64,000 nucleotides of DNA from Microcella alkalica (GCF_014595885.1 NZ_JABUKC010000003.1:124001-188000), one strand, 5' to 3'; counted from the stretch's first letter, positions 25,447-35,078 are shown. Translations and numbers: made by a program. Notes: generated by a model not told the origin, from the sequence alone.

Positions 25447-26673
25447 CTATCGGCGGGGCTCGGCGGCGCGCGGGTCGGCGCTCGCGGCGAGCAGCGCCGT
25501 GGCGATCGCAGCGACGCCCTCGCCCCGGCCCGTGAAGCCGAGGCCGTCGGTCGTCGTCGCGGCGACGCTCACGGGCGCGCCGACGATGCGCGTCAGCAGC
25601 GCCTCGACTTCGGCGCGGCGGGGCGCGAACCGGGGCCGGCGGGCGACGACCTGCACGGCGACGTTGACGATGTCGAAGCCGGCCTCGCGCACGAGCTCGC
25701 GCGTGGCGACGAGGAAGACCTCGCCGCGCGCGTCGGCGAACCGCGGGTCGTCGACGCCGAACCGCGAGCCGATGTCGCCGAGCCCGGCCGCGGAGAGCAG
25801 CGCGTCGCAGAGGGCGTGGCTGATCGCGTCGCCGTCGCTGTGCCCGGCGAGGCCGGGCTCGTCGGGCCAGTGCAGGCCACCCAGCCACAGCGGCGCGCTC
25901 TCGTCGTAGGCGTGCACGTCGATGCCGATGCCCGTGCGCAGGGCGGGGCGCTCGCCGCCGACGAGCTGCTCGGCCCGCCGAAGATCCCACGGTGTCGTGA
26001 TCTTGAAGCCGCGGGCGTCGCCCTCGACGACGACGACGGGATGCCCGGCGGCGCGATGCACGCTCGTGTCGTCGGTGTGGTCTGCCGCGGCCTCGGCGAT
26101 CGCCGCGCGGTACAGCGCGAACGGGAAGCCCTGCGGCGTCTGAATCGCGGCGAGGTCGCTGCGGTCGACGGGCTCGAGCACGCGGTGCTCGGCGTCGCGC
26201 CGCGCGATCGTGTCGACGACGGCGAGGGCCGGCACGACGCCGACGCCGTCGGCGCGCACGCGCGCGATGACGCGCTCGAACACCTCGGGAGTCTGCAGCG
26301 CGCGCGCCGCGTCGTGGATGAGCACGAGCTCGGTCTGCTCGGGCAGGGCGGCGAGCCCGGCCTGCACCGACTGCTGGCGCGTCGAGCCCCCCGCGACGAC
26401 GCGCACGTGGTCGCGGGCCGCTCCGGCGGCGTGCGCGGCGATCGCCGTCGCCTCCTGCAGGTGCGAGGCGGGCGCGACGATGACGACGCTCGCGGGCTCG
26501 GCGAGCGCGAAGACGGCGTCGAGGCTGCGGTCGAGCAGCGTGCGGCCGCCGACGGGCACGAAGGCCTTGGGCTGCGGCTGCCCGAGCCGGGTGCCGCTGC
26601 CCGCCGCGACGACGACGACCCCGACCGCGGGAGCCGGGGGCTCCGCGCGCGCGGGGTCGTCAGCAGTCGTCAT
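25447..26673 (-). CDS. ispDF: Bifunctional IspD-IspF (MEP cytidylyltransferase and cyclodiphosphate synthase)
   Basis: A 408-aa fusion of two enzymes of the MEP isoprenoid pathway. Residues 17-235 are IspD with AAGSGTRLG, the CTP-binding loop, and HDAARAL. From about 247 it is IspF, with Asp252-x-His254 (GIDVHAY) and His286 (DGDAISHAL) as zinc ligands, and [14 protein letters not shown] at the end. Fusion is known in several bacterial groups and usually skips the IspE step in gene order, not in chemistry. It follows carD with a 31-base gap. Confidence 0.94.
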   Translation of the reverse strand: MTTADDPARAEPPAPAVGVVVVAAGSGTRLGQPQPKAFVPVGGRTLLDRSLDAVFALAEPASVVIVAPASHLQEATAIAAHAAGAARDHVRVVAGGSTRQQSVQAGLAALPEQTELVLIHDAARALQTPEVFERVIARVRADGVGVVPALAVVDTIARRDAEHRVLEPVDRSDLAAIQTPQGFPFALYRAAIAEAAADHTDDTSVHRAAGHPVVVVEGDARGFKITTPWDLRRAEQLVGGERPALRTGIGIDVHAYDESAPLWLGGLHWPDEPGLAGHSDGDAISHALCDALLSAAGLGDIGSRFGVDDPRFADARGEVFLVATRELVREAGFDIVNVAVQVVARRPRFAPRRAEVEALLTRIVGAPVSVAATTTDGLGFTGRGEGVAAIATALLAASADPRAAEPRR

Positions 26674-26704
26674 GGCTGCGCCGTCGGCGTCGCGACGGCG
26701 AGGC

Positions 26705-27187
26705 TCAGGAGGCGAGCACCTCGTCGAGGACGCTCGAGGCCTTCTCCTCGTCGGTCTTCTCGGCGAGGGCGAGCTCGGAGATCAGGATCTGGCGCGCCTT
26801 GGCGAGCATGCGCTTCTCGCCCGCGCTGAGGCCGCGGTCCTGATCGCGGCGCCACAGGTCGCGCACGACCTCCGACACCTTGATGACGTCGCCCGAGGCG
26901 AGCTTCTCGAGGTTCGCCTTGTAGCGGCGCGACCAGTTGGTGGGCTCCTCGGTGAACGGCGCGCGCAGCACCTCGAACACCTTGTCGAGACCCTCCTGGC
27001 CGATGACGTCGCGAACGCCGACGAGGTCGACGTTGTCAGCCGGAACCTCGATCGTGAGATCACCCTGCGTGACGTTGAGCTTGAGGTAGAGCTTCTCTTC
27101 GCCCTTGATGATTCGGTTCTTGACTTCGATGATCGTCGCCGCCCCGTGGTGGGGGTACACGACCGTCTCGCCGACCTGGAAAAGCAT
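26705..27187 (-). CDS. carD: CarD-family RNA polymerase-binding transcription factor
   Basis: A 160-aa protein with an N-terminal Tudor-like RNA-polymerase interaction domain ([18 protein letters not shown], the YP..G hallmark) and a C-terminal helical DNA-binding domain containing the conserved Trp ([13 protein letters not shown]). In mycobacteria CarD stabilises open complexes at rRNA and most housekeeping promoters and is essential. A GGAAGGA ribosome site and a TAGAAT -10 hexamer lie upstream. It heads the operon carD-ispDF-cysS-rlmB. Confidence 0.95.
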   Translation of the reverse strand: MLFQVGETVVYPHHGAATIIEVKNRIIKGEEKLYLKLNVTQGDLTIEVPADNVDLVGVRDVIGQEGLDKVFEVLRAPFTEEPTNWSRRYKANLEKLASGDVIKVSEVVRDLWRRDQDRGLSAGEKRMLAKARQILISELALAEKTDEEKASSVLDEVLAS

Positions 27188-27214
27188 GGATGGTGGTCCT
27201 TCCGCAGAACCTCG

Positions 27215-27220
27215 ATTCTA
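27215..27220 (-). promoter_or_regulatory. -10 hexamer of the carD operon
   Basis: On the minus strand TAGAAT (five of six TATAAT positions) lies about 28 bases before the carD start codon, ahead of the GGAAGGA ribosome site. No convincing -35 was seen. Position may be off by one. Confidence 0.5.
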
Positions 27221-27382
27221 CCACAGCGGTTTCTCAGCATCCCCGGCCGGCCCGGCACGCGCCCCGCGTTCGCGCGCGCTGAACAGAGCCTGAGACCTGG
27301 CTAGACTGGGGGAGGTCGCACGACTGCTCGCGCGATGGCTCGCGCCCGCGACCGCAGACTCGATGGGCTCTGGAGGCTATCC

Positions 27383-27874
27383 GTGAACAACCGCTGGGCG
27401 ACGACGATCGCTCTCGCCGCCGTCGTGGCGCTCGGGACGACCGGCTGCACGTTCGACGCCGAGATCGCCACGAACATCCCGTACGAGCCCAGCGACGGCG
27501 CCGGCACCACGGTCGGCGACATCGCCGTGCGCAACGCCCTGCTCATCACCGACGACGGCGACCGCCTCAACCTCGTGGTCTCGCTCGTCAACACCGGCGA
27601 CGAGAACCGCGCCGTGACCATCCAGTGGGAGTCGGGCAGCGGCCGCGAGAGCGAGCGCGTCGTCGTCGACGGCCAGAGCACGACCTCGCTCGGCGGCCCC
27701 GAGCAGGAGCAGATCATCATCGAGGGCGTCGACGTGACCCCCGGCGCGCTCTACCCGGTCTTCTTCCAGTACGGCGACGAGCCCGGCAGCGAGCTGCAGG
27801 TGCCCGTGCTCGACGGCGCGCTGCCCGAGTACGAGCTCTACGTGCCCGAGGCCGACCCCGAGTCGACCGACTAG
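27383..27874 (+). CDS. Predicted lipoprotein of unknown function
   Basis: A 163-aa exported lipoprotein. GTG at 27383 was chosen because GGAGG lies 6 bases upstream and it gives a proper signal peptide (NNRWATTIALAAVVALGTTGC) with lipidation at Cys22. The mature part looks all-beta (VRNALLITDDGDRLNLVVSLVNTGDENRAVTIQW) and may be an immunoglobulin-like or cupredoxin-like sandwich without metal ligands. I do not recognise the family. It is monocistronic, between carD (divergent) and regX3 (convergent). Confidence 0.75.
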   Translation: MNNRWATTIALAAVVALGTTGCTFDAEIATNIPYEPSDGAGTTVGDIAVRNALLITDDGDRLNLVVSLVNTGDENRAVTIQWESGSGRESERVVVDGQSTTSLGGPEQEQIIIEGVDVTPGALYPVFFQYGDEPGSELQVPVLDGALPEYELYVPEADPESTD

Positions 27875-27961
27875 GGCCCGCGCTCGGTCGGGCCGATCGA
27901 CCGGACGGCGCCGGTTCGCCGACGCCGCTCGACCGGTGGGCGCGCGCCGAGCATCCGCCCC

Positions 27962-28642
27962 CTACGCCTCGAAGCGGTAGCCGAGGCCGCGCACCGTCAG
28001 CAGCAGCTGCGGGTTCGACGGGTCGGCCTCGATCTTCGAGCGGATGCGCTTGACGTGCACGTCGAGCGTCTTGGTGTCGCCGAAGTAGTCGGCGCCCCAC
28101 ACGCGGTCGATGAGCTGCCCCCGGGTCAGCACGCGGCCGGCGTTGCGCAGCAGCAGCTCGAGCAGCTCAAACTCCTTCAGCGGCATCGCGATCTCGCGAC
28201 CGTTGACGCTCACCTGGTGGCGATCGACGTCGACGCGCACCCCGCCGGCCTCCAGCACGCCGTCGTCGATGACCTCGTCGTCGACGCGGCGCCGCAGCAC
28301 CGCCCGGATCCGCGCCAGCAGCTCGCGTGTCGAGTACGGCTTCGTCACGTAGTCGTCGGCGCCGAGCTCGAGGCCCACGACGATATCGACCTCGCTGTCC
28401 TTCGCCGTGAGCATGATGATCGGCACGCTCGAGCGCTGCCGGATCTCGCGGCACACCTCCGTGCCGGGCAGCCCCGGCAGCATGAGGTCGAGCAGGATCA
28501 GGTCGGCCCCGGCGCGGTCGAACTCGGCGAGCGCCGCCGGCCCGTCCTCCGCGACCGCGGTCTCGTAGCCCTCCCGACCGAGCAGGTAGGCGAGCGGCTC
28601 GGAGAGCGAGGGCTCGTCGTCGACGATGAGAATGCGGGTCAT
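27962..28642 (-). CDS. regX3: OmpR-type response regulator of the phosphate two-component system
   Basis: A 226-aa regulator with a receiver domain (VDDEPS, phospho-acceptor Asp52 in LLDLMLPG, switch Lys in TKPYSTRE) and a winged-helix effector domain from about 130 (MPLKEFELLELLLRNAG...TLDVHVKRIRSKIE...VRGLGYRF). The sensor kinase gene upstream overlaps it by ATGA. The divergent phoU and the PHO boxes support the RegX3/PhoP role in phosphate control; PhoP would be the Streptomyces name. Confidence 0.88.
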   Translation of the reverse strand: MTRILIVDDEPSLSEPLAYLLGREGYETAVAEDGPAALAEFDRAGADLILLDLMLPGLPGTEVCREIRQRSSVPIIMLTAKDSEVDIVVGLELGADDYVTKPYSTRELLARIRAVLRRRVDDEVIDDGVLEAGGVRVDVDRHQVSVNGREIAMPLKEFELLELLLRNAGRVLTRGQLIDRVWGADYFGDTKTLDVHVKRIRSKIEADPSNPQLLLTVRGLGYRFEA

Positions 28643-29832
28643 GCGCGGGCCTTCGGGGTCAGGGCGGAGGTCAGGGCGGTCGTCAGCGGCGGCAGCACGG
28701 CGGGCGTGGAGTCGGTCGCGCGCGGCAGACGCAGCGTGAACGTCGAGCCTCGGCCCGGCTGCGACCACACGCGCACATCGCCGCCGTGGTTCTGCACGAC
28801 GTGCTTGACGATGCTGAGGCCGAGGCCCGTGCCGCCCGTGGCGCGAGCGCGCGCCTGGTCGACGCGGAAGAAGCGCTCGAACACCCGGTCGAGGTCCTCT
28901 TCGGCGATGCCGATGCCCTGATCGGTCACCGCGATCTCGACCACGTCGTCGAGCGCGGTGACGCCGATGCCCACGCGCGAGGGGCTCGGCGAGTACTGCA
29001 CGGCGTTCGCGATGAGGTTGTGCACGGCCGTGACGAGCATCCCCTCGTCGCCCCAGACGCGCTCGCCGCTGCGGGCGCCGGAGACGAGGGCGATGCGGTG
29101 CGACTCGGCCGTCACCCGGTTCTGGTCGATCGCCGCCTGGATGACCCGGTCGACGTCGACGACGTCGGGGTCGGTGAGCGCGTCGGCGGCCTGCAGGCGG
29201 CTGAGCTCGATGATCTCCTGCGTCATCGTCGCCAGGCGCGTCGACTCCTTGCTCATGCGCTTCGCGAAGCGCCGCACCTGCTCGGGGTCGTCGGCGGCCT
29301 GCTCGAGCGCCTCCGCCAGCAACCCGATCGCGCCGATCGGCGTCTTCAGCTCGTGGCTGATGTTGGCGACGAAGTCGCGGCGCACCGCCTCCAGGCGCAC
29401 CGACTCGGTGCGGTCGTCGGCGAGCAGCAGCACGAAGCGCGTGCCGAGCGGGGCGACGCGCACCGTCAGGTGGATGCTCGCATCGCCGAGCGGTCCGCGC
29501 GCGATGTCGACGTCCTCCGTCACGGCCTCGCCCGAGCGTCGCACGCGGTCGACGAGGTCGACGAGCGGCGCGTGCACGAGCGTGCGGTGCCACACGAGTC
29601 CGAGCGTGTGCGCCCCGGGGCTCGCCTTGACGACGTTGTTGCTCGGGTCGACGACGGCGCCGGCGGTGTCGAGCACGTCGAGCACGTGTGCGATGCCGTC
29701 GGGCACCGCCGTCGACGTCACCTCGGCCGCGACACGACCCCGCCGGGCTGCGGCGACGACCGTGGCGACAGCGCCTCCCCCGATCACCGCGCCGAGGAGC
29801 AGCGCGAGGGGCACCAGCAGTGCCGAGTCCAT
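28639..29832 (-). CDS. senX3: Membrane sensor histidine kinase, SenX3/PhoR type
   Basis: A 397-aa kinase. The N-terminus has hydrophobic stretches (about 3-30) with almost no periplasmic loop, then a PAS-like region. The HisKA phospho-acceptor is His160 (DFVANISHELKTPIG). The HATPase domain has N (NLIANAVQYSP), G1 (DQGIGI), F (VFERFFRVD) and G2 (GGTGLGLSIVKHV) boxes. A poor ribosome site leaves the start unsure: GTG at 29853 (7 codons earlier) is possible. The absence of an external sensor domain fits kinases that sense phosphate through PstSCAB and PhoU. Confidence 0.88.
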   Translation of the reverse strand: MDSALLVPLALLLGAVIGGGAVATVVAAARRGRVAAEVTSTAVPDGIAHVLDVLDTAGAVVDPSNNVVKASPGAHTLGLVWHRTLVHAPLVDLVDRVRRSGEAVTEDVDIARGPLGDASIHLTVRVAPLGTRFVLLLADDRTESVRLEAVRRDFVANISHELKTPIGAIGLLAEALEQAADDPEQVRRFAKRMSKESTRLATMTQEIIELSRLQAADALTDPDVVDVDRVIQAAIDQNRVTAESHRIALVSGARSGERVWGDEGMLVTAVHNLIANAVQYSPSPSRVGIGVTALDDVVEIAVTDQGIGIAEEDLDRVFERFFRVDQARARATGGTGLGLSIVKHVVQNHGGDVRVWSQPGRGSTFTLRLPRATDSTPAVLPPLTTALTSALTPKARA

Positions 29833-29915
29833 GAGCACTAGATTAGACACCACTTCCCGCCCCGGAACGCCCGGAACGGGACGGCGAGCGCCCGGTGCCG
29901 AGAGTTCGCTCTCGC

Positions 29916-29937
29916 GTCACCTGCCGTTCACCCGCGA
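29916..29937 (+). promoter_or_regulatory. PHO box between senX3 and phoU
   Basis: Direct repeats GTCACCTGCC and GTTCACCCGC put TCACC cores exactly 11 bases apart. This matches the GTTCACC-type PHO box of actinomycete PhoP/RegX3. The element before pstS (52904-52925) shares ACCTnCC then GTTCACCCGC. Confidence 0.65.
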
Positions 29938-29990
29938 CGAGCAGTGTGGGCCCCGACTGTGCGCCCCGAGACCAGCAAGGACGTGACCTG

Positions 29991-30644
29991 ATGCGCGAAG
30001 TGTTCCAGCAGGAGCTGCGAGAGGTGCAGGAGCGCCTCGTCGAGATCTCGACCCTCGTCGCGACCTCCATGGACAACGCCACGCGGGCCTTCAACGAGTC
30101 CAACGTCTCCCTCGCCGAGCAGGTCATCGCCGAGGACTCCAAGATCGACGTAGCCGCAGCCGAGCTCGACGAGCTCGCCATCAACATCCTCGCCCGTCAG
30201 CAGCCCGTCGCGCGCGACCTGCGCATCGTCGTCAGCGCGCTGCGCATCAGCGCATCGCTCGAGCGCATGGGCGACATGGCCGAGCACATCGCGCAGCTCG
30301 CCCGCTACCGGTTCCCGGAGAAGGTCGTGCCCAAGAGCCTGCGCCCCACCTTCGCCGAGATGGGCCAGGTCGACGTGCAGATCGCCCGCATGCTCGTCGA
30401 GCTGCTCACGACGGAGGACGTCAAGATCGCCGAGGCCATCCGCAACGAGGACGACAAGGTCGACGCCCTGCACCTCAGCGTCTTCGACAAGGTGCTCGGC
30501 GAGACCTGGAAGGGCCAGGCCATCGACACCGTCGACGCCACCCTCGCCTCGCGCTACCACGAGCGCTTCGCCGACCACGCCGTGTCGATCGCCAAGAAGG
30601 TGCAGTACCTCGCGACCGGGGACTGGGTGCCGCAGGCGCACTAG
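29991..30644 (+). CDS. phoU: PhoU phosphate signalling regulator
   Basis: A 217-aa all-helical protein of two similar PhoU three-helix repeats. Metal-binding acidic motifs are visible (ARDLRIVVSALRISASLERMGDMAEH in repeat 1; RYHERFADHAVSIAKKVQYL in repeat 2). PhoU links the Pst importer to the sensor kinase and keeps the regulon off when phosphate is plentiful. The start MREVFQQ was chosen over an upstream in-frame ATG because it matches the family's N-terminus. The gene is divergent from senX3-regX3, with a PHO box between. Confidence 0.93.
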   Translation: MREVFQQELREVQERLVEISTLVATSMDNATRAFNESNVSLAEQVIAEDSKIDVAAAELDELAINILARQQPVARDLRIVVSALRISASLERMGDMAEHIAQLARYRFPEKVVPKSLRPTFAEMGQVDVQIARMLVELLTTEDVKIAEAIRNEDDKVDALHLSVFDKVLGETWKGQAIDTVDATLASRYHERFADHAVSIAKKVQYLATGDWVPQAH

Positions 30645-30693
30645 GTCGGCGCGGCCCAGGCGGGCCGGGCGAGGGCCCCGCCGGCGCTGACGG

Positions 30694-31275
30694 TCAGTGC
30701 GGTGCGACGCCCTCCGGCGCGGGCGGCATGTCGAACTCGAACCCCATGACGCGATGGAACCGGGCGAGCCCGTTCCAGACCGAGATCGACATCGTGAGCT
30801 CGACGAGCTCGCGCTCGTCGAAGAGCGACTGCAGTCGGCTGCGCAGGGCGTCATCGATGATCGTCGGATGCTCGGCCGGAGCCAGACGCGCGGGCTCGAG
30901 CGTGAGTTCTCGCGTGAGCTCGAGGGCCGCGCGCAGGCGGTCGTCGAAGCCCCGCCACTCGCCCGCCACGACCAGTTCGAGCTCGCGCTCGTCGACGCCG
31001 TTGCGGCGCGCGGAGGCGGTGCGGTGGCTCACGGTGTAGGCGCAGCGGTTGAGCGACCCGACCAGGAGCGCGCTGAGATCCTTGGTTCGAGCATCCAGTC
31101 GGCCGGGGCCGGCGACGGCGCGCAGGAACGGCAGGTACGCCGCGAACAGGTCGGGGCTGTGCATGATCGCGCGCCAGGTCTCGAGCGCCTGACCGTACTG
31201 GGCGATGCCGGAGTCGGCGACGGCGCGAGCCTCGCCCTCGAGCGTCGCGGGGTCGACGAGACTGACGAGCCGCAC
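30694..31275 (-). CDS. Carboxymuconolactone decarboxylase/AhpD-like family protein
   Basis: A 193-aa helical protein. GTG at 31275 begins 2 bases after the upstream enoyl-CoA hydratase stop, with GGGGGCG before it; the frame continues upstream but only as overlap. The core shows the family motif RTKDLSALLVGSLNRCAYTVSHRTASARRNGV, with one Cys and a His, not the CxxC of AhpD peroxidases. This suggests a decarboxylase- or isomerase-like role, or unknown chemistry, more than peroxide reduction. It is last in the block B operon. Confidence 0.8.
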   Translation of the reverse strand: MRLVSLVDPATLEGEARAVADSGIAQYGQALETWRAIMHSPDLFAAYLPFLRAVAGPGRLDARTKDLSALLVGSLNRCAYTVSHRTASARRNGVDERELELVVAGEWRGFDDRLRAALELTRELTLEPARLAPAEHPTIIDDALRSRLQSLFDERELVELTMSISVWNGLARFHRVMGFEFDMPPAPEGVAPH

Positions 31276-31277
31276 GG

Positions 31278-31955
31278 TCAGCGCCCCCGCTCGAACATCG
31301 CCGAGAACTCGGCGAGCGACGTCTGCAGCGCCTCGTCGTAGCCGAGCTCGGCGAAGCGGTAGAGCGAGGGCCGGCCCGCGAGCACAGCGTCTCCGGCGCG
31401 CGCGGCGCGCTCGAGCCACGCCGTCGCGTCGGCCTCAAGACGCTCGGGCTCGAGCACGGCGTTGACGAGCCCGACCTCGCGGGCGCGCTCGGCGCTGAAC
31501 GGCTCACCGGAGCCGATGTTCTCCATGGCCCAGCGCACGCCGATGCGGTGGACGATGGGCACCTGGGCGATCATCGGCCAGACGCCGACGCTCACCTCGT
31601 AGGTGCCCAGACGCGCGGTCGGGGTCGCGACCGCGTAATCGCAGACCGCGACGATCGAGGCGCCCGAGGCCACGGCATCCCCGTTGACGGCCGCGGCGAT
31701 CGGGGTGCGCAGGGTCGGGAAGACACGCAGCAGGCTGACGAGCGAGGTGGCGAAGGCCACCGGATCGGCGCCCGCGCGGATCGCCGGGACGTCGAGTCCG
31801 CCGCAGAAGCTCTCACCCGCGCCGGTCAGCAGGATGCCGGTCACCTCCGGATCGCGATCGGCAGCCAGGATGGCCGACGTGACCGTGCTCATCACCTCGG
31901 GGTTGAGCAGGTTGGCCCCTGGGCCACGGATCTCGATGCGGGCGATGCTGGTCAT
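31278..31955 (-). CDS. Enoyl-CoA hydratase/isomerase family protein
   Basis: A 225-aa crotonase-fold protein, slightly shorter than usual (about 255). The first oxyanion-hole segment is GAGESFCGGLDVPAI and the second is NGDAVASGASIVAVCDYAVA. The usual catalytic Glu positions are not obviously kept, so hydratase, isomerase or hydrolase activity is open. A GAAGGAG ribosome site precedes the ATG, which overlaps the livM stop (ATGA). Its place in the operon suggests a CoA-linked step after ring cleavage. Confidence 0.82.
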   Translation of the reverse strand: MTSIARIEIRGPGANLLNPEVMSTVTSAILAADRDPEVTGILLTGAGESFCGGLDVPAIRAGADPVAFATSLVSLLRVFPTLRTPIAAAVNGDAVASGASIVAVCDYAVATPTARLGTYEVSVGVWPMIAQVPIVHRIGVRWAMENIGSGEPFSAERAREVGLVNAVLEPERLEADATAWLERAARAGDAVLAGRPSLYRFAELGYDEALQTSLAEFSAMFERGR

Positions 31956-32986
31956 GCTGCGACTCCTTCGCGCGTGGACTCTGTCGACGATGATGCCTCG
32001 AGCCGGCGCCTCCGCACGAGTGCGCGCCGCACGAGCCGACTCAGGCCGGAGAGCACTCCCATCGCGCCGTCGGGGGCGAAGCGCACGATGAGGATCACGA
32101 TGATCGCCTCGATGAGCGATGCCCACCCGGCGAAGTCGGCCGTGAACTGGCGCAGCACGAAGACGGCGACCGCCCCGATGAGCGGCCCGTAGAGCGTGCC
32201 GAGCCCGCCGATGACGCAGATGATCACCGCGTCGAGCGTGTACTGGATGCTGAAGGCCGACTGCGGCGTTACCTGCCCGTTCTGCAGCGCGACGACTGCG
32301 CCCATCACGCCGACGAGGAAGGCGGAGATGGCCCACGTCGGCAGCAGCGTGCGAAGGCGGCGCACACCGAGCGCGAGCGCGCCGTCCTCGTTGTCGCGCA
32401 GCGCCAGCAGCCGCAGACCGAGCGGCAGGTCGACGATGAGCTGCGAGACGATGACCGCCACAAGGGCGAGCACGACAGCGATGCGCATCACGGTGAGCAG
32501 GTCGACGCTCTGATCGAGCGGTATCGAGTAGCCCTGCGATGCCCGCGTGAAGTCCCAGTTGAGCATCCACCCCTGCACTGCGAGGGCGAGGCCGAGCGTG
32601 CCGATGGCGAAGTACGGGCCGCGCAGACGCAGCATGGGGTAGGCGAGCACGACGCCGATGAGGGCGGCGATGACCCCCGACAGCACGAGCACGACGACGA
32701 GCGGCAGACCGAGCAGGTCGAGGATGACCGCGGTGGCGTAGCCGCCCACCCCCACGAAGATCGAGTGGCCGAGCGAGAACTGCCCGCCGAACCCGCTGAC
32801 GAGGTTCCAGCTCATGGCGAGCACCGCGAGCAGCAGCAGCGAGGTCAGCTGGTTGACCGTCGCCAGCCGAAGACCCTCGGACGACGCGAGCAGCGCGACG
32901 GCGACGAGCAGGGGCGCGCCGTAGCGAGCCAGTCGGGCGAGCGCCCGCGGTGCGCGCGAGGCTCGAGGAGCGGTGAGGTCGGTCAT
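31952..32986 (-). CDS. livM: Branched-chain-amino-acid-type ABC permease LivM
   Basis: A 344-aa inner-membrane permease with about 10 helices. Family motifs include AMSWNLVSGFGGQFSLGHSIFVGVGGYA, RGPYFAIGTLGLA and, in the cytoplasmic coupling loop, LRDNEDGALALGV. The last 30 residues are charged and cytoplasmic. It overlaps livH upstream and the hydratase downstream by ATGA, so all are translationally coupled. HAAT-type importers like this also carry aromatic acids, urea and amides, so branched-chain amino acids need not be the substrate. Confidence 0.88.
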   Translation of the reverse strand: MTDLTAPRASRAPRALARLARYGAPLLVAVALLASSEGLRLATVNQLTSLLLLAVLAMSWNLVSGFGGQFSLGHSIFVGVGGYATAVILDLLGLPLVVVLVLSGVIAALIGVVLAYPMLRLRGPYFAIGTLGLALAVQGWMLNWDFTRASQGYSIPLDQSVDLLTVMRIAVVLALVAVIVSQLIVDLPLGLRLLALRDNEDGALALGVRRLRTLLPTWAISAFLVGVMGAVVALQNGQVTPQSAFSIQYTLDAVIICVIGGLGTLYGPLIGAVAVFVLRQFTADFAGWASLIEAIIVILIVRFAPDGAMGVLSGLSRLVRRALVRRRRLEASSSTESTREGVAA

Positions 32987-33840
32987 GCGCGCTGCACCTT
33001 CGCGAACAGGCCCTGGGGGCGGAGGAGGAGGACGACCACGAGCGCGCCGAAGACGGCCACGTCGCGGTACTGGGCGCCGAAGACGGCGGCGGCGATCGTC
33101 TCGACGAGGCCGACGGTGATGCCACCGGCGAGCGTGCCGCGAGCACTGCCGAGGCCGCCGATGACGACGACGGTGAACGCGCGCAGCAGCCAGCCCGTGC
33201 CGGCGACCGGATCGACCGAGAACGAGAGGGCGATGAGCGCGCCGCCGATGGCCGAGACCGCCGCCGCGACGGCGAGCACCATGGCGTAGGTGTGCTTGAG
33301 GTCGATGCCCACGAGGCCCGCCGCGTCGGGGTCGAAAGCTGCCGCGCGCACCTGGCGCCCGAAGCGCGAGCGCCGCAGCGTGAGATCGAGCACGATCACG
33401 AGCGCGACGCCGATGACGGTCGCGATGAGCAGCGTCGTGCGCATGCCGACGCCCAGCACCTCGACTTGCGAGGCCGCGTAGGGGGCGTTGAGCGTGCGCG
33501 GGTCGGCGGTGAAGACGAGCAGCAGCACGGTCTGCACGACGACGGAGACGCCGAAGGTCGCCGTGATCGGCGCCTCCGTCGAGTGCCGCATGAGCGGCGT
33601 CAGCAGGTAGCGCTGCAGCGGATAGGCGAGGGCGCCCACGATGAGCGCGGCGGGGATCGCGAGCAGCAGCGGGTCGCCGCCGAGGCTCACGACGAGCAAC
33701 GACGTCACATAGCCGCCGAGCACGAGGAACTCGCCGTGCGCGAGGTTCACCATCTTGATGACCCCGAACACGAGCGACAGCCCCAGTGCGACGGTCGCGT
33801 AGAGTCCGCCGAGCAGGATCCCCTGGACCACGAGCTCCAT
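32983..33840 (-). CDS. livH: Branched-chain-amino-acid-type ABC permease LivH
   Basis: A 285-aa permease with eight or so helices. LivH hallmarks are GLYATVALGLSLVFGVIKMVNLAHGEFLVLGGY and AFDPDAAGLVGID in the coupling loop, and VVVIGGLGSARGTLAGG near the end. It pairs with LivM to form the channel. The gap to livK upstream is 20 bases. Confidence 0.9.
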   Translation of the reverse strand: MELVVQGILLGGLYATVALGLSLVFGVIKMVNLAHGEFLVLGGYVTSLLVVSLGGDPLLLAIPAALIVGALAYPLQRYLLTPLMRHSTEAPITATFGVSVVVQTVLLLVFTADPRTLNAPYAASQVEVLGVGMRTTLLIATVIGVALVIVLDLTLRRSRFGRQVRAAAFDPDAAGLVGIDLKHTYAMVLAVAAAVSAIGGALIALSFSVDPVAGTGWLLRAFTVVVIGGLGSARGTLAGGITVGLVETIAAAVFGAQYRDVAVFGALVVVLLLRPQGLFAKVQRA

Positions 33841-33860
33841 GAGCGCCCTCCCCTCGTCCC

Positions 33861-35078
33861 CTACTGCAGGCCGGGCACGGGCACGGCGATGGAGGACGCC
33901 GCGTCACCGCCCGCGTTCAGCACGAGCACCTGGTCGCCGCCGACCCACTGGGTCTGCACGGCGGGCAGGGCGGCCGTGTGGTCGTCGGCAAACGCGATGC
34001 TGCCGGCCGGGTACTCGCCGTCGGTGGCCGCGATGGCCGCCACGATCGCGTCGGCCTCGAGCGAGCCCGCCGATTCGATGGCCTCAATGAGGATGCGCGC
34101 GATCGAGTAGCCGTAGGCGATCGTGCCGAGGTCGCTGTTGACGCCGCCGGTCTGCTCGGCGAAGTCGGCGATGAAATCGGCCTCACGATCGAGGCCCATG
34201 CCCTCGGCGTACCAGTTGGCGGCGAGCACGCCGTCGGCGAGGCCGTCGCTCAGCTGCGGGTAGCCGCCGGTGTTGCCGGCCTTCTCGAGGAAGAGCACCT
34301 CGGGCTGGTAGCCCTGAGCCTTCATCTCGCGCAGCAGCGCGATGCCGTCCGGCGGGATCACCTGGGCGATGACGACCTCGGCGCCCGAGGCCTTCGCCTC
34401 GGAGACCTGGGCCGAGAAGTTGGTGTTGCCGACCGGAAACTCCTCGTGAGCGACGATCTCGTAGCCGAACGACTCGGCCTTGTCGGCCCAGAGCCCGCCC
34501 ATGACGATGCCGTCCTCCTCGAGGTCGGTGAAGAGCGCGACCTTCTTGTTCGTCTCTACCAGATCGGCCGCCTGGAACTGCGTGTCGGTCATCTGCACCT
34601 CGTCGAAGAAGGCGTCGAAGGCGTACTTCCAGCCCTCGGGGTTCGCGCCCTTCCACGCCTGGATGGGCGTGATCGTCATGATCGCCGGCACCTTCAGCTG
34701 CTCGGCGGCGAGCGAGACGGGAATGCTCAGCGGCGGCGTCGCCGGACCGAGGAGCGCGACGGCGCCCGACTCGAGCACGAGGTCGCGGGCCTGCTCGCTC
34801 GCCGTCTCGGGCGTCGAGGCGTTGTCCTGGATCTCGAGCGCGAGCTCGCGCGCGACGCCGTCGACGGTGATGCCGCCGGCCTCGTTGATCTCGTCGACGG
34901 CGAGCTGGTATCCCACTTCGAGCGACGTGCCGAAGGCCTGAAGAGGTCCGGTCAGGGGAAGGCTCGCGCCGAGGACGACCGGGTCGTCGGCGGATCCGCC
35001 TGCGGCGGAGCAGCCGGCCGTGAGGCCGAGCGCGAGGACGATCGTCGAGGCGACGACCGTGCGGCGGAATGCGGTCAT
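33861..35078 (-). CDS. livK: Substrate-binding lipoprotein of the LivHM-type importer
   Basis: A 405-aa exported binding protein. The start was placed at MTAFRRTV with AAGGAG upstream. The signal peptide ends in LTAGC, lipidated at Cys23. The mature part is a Leu/Ile/Val-binding-protein fold (PVVLGASLPLTGPLQAFG...AVDEINEAGGITVDGVARELALEIQDNAS). Ligands of this class include amino acids, aromatic acids and amides. It sits among catabolic genes, so it probably captures the substrate of the monooxygenase pathway. Confidence 0.88.
   Translation of the reverse strand: MTAFRRTVVASTIVLALGLTAGCSAAGGSADDPVVLGASLPLTGPLQAFGTSLEVGYQLAVDEINEAGGITVDGVARELALEIQDNASTPETASEQARDLVLESGAVALLGPATPPLSIPVSLAAEQLKVPAIMTITPIQAWKGANPEGWKYAFDAFFDEVQMTDTQFQAADLVETNKKVALFTDLEEDGIVMGGLWADKAESFGYEIVAHEEFPVGNTNFSAQVSEAKASGAEVVIAQVIPPDGIALLREMKAQGYQPEVLFLEKAGNTGGYPQLSDGLADGVLAANWYAEGMGLDREADFIADFAEQTGGVNSDLGTIAYGYSIARILIEAIESAGSLEADAIVAAIAATDGEYPAGSIAFADDHTAALPAVQTQWVGGDQVLVLNAGGDAASSIAVPVPGLQ

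Noticed and set aside
31278-33146. Long minus-strand frame leading into the enoyl-CoA hydratase
   Set aside because: The upstream part overlaps LivM in another frame; the hydratase begins at 31955 after GAAGGAG.
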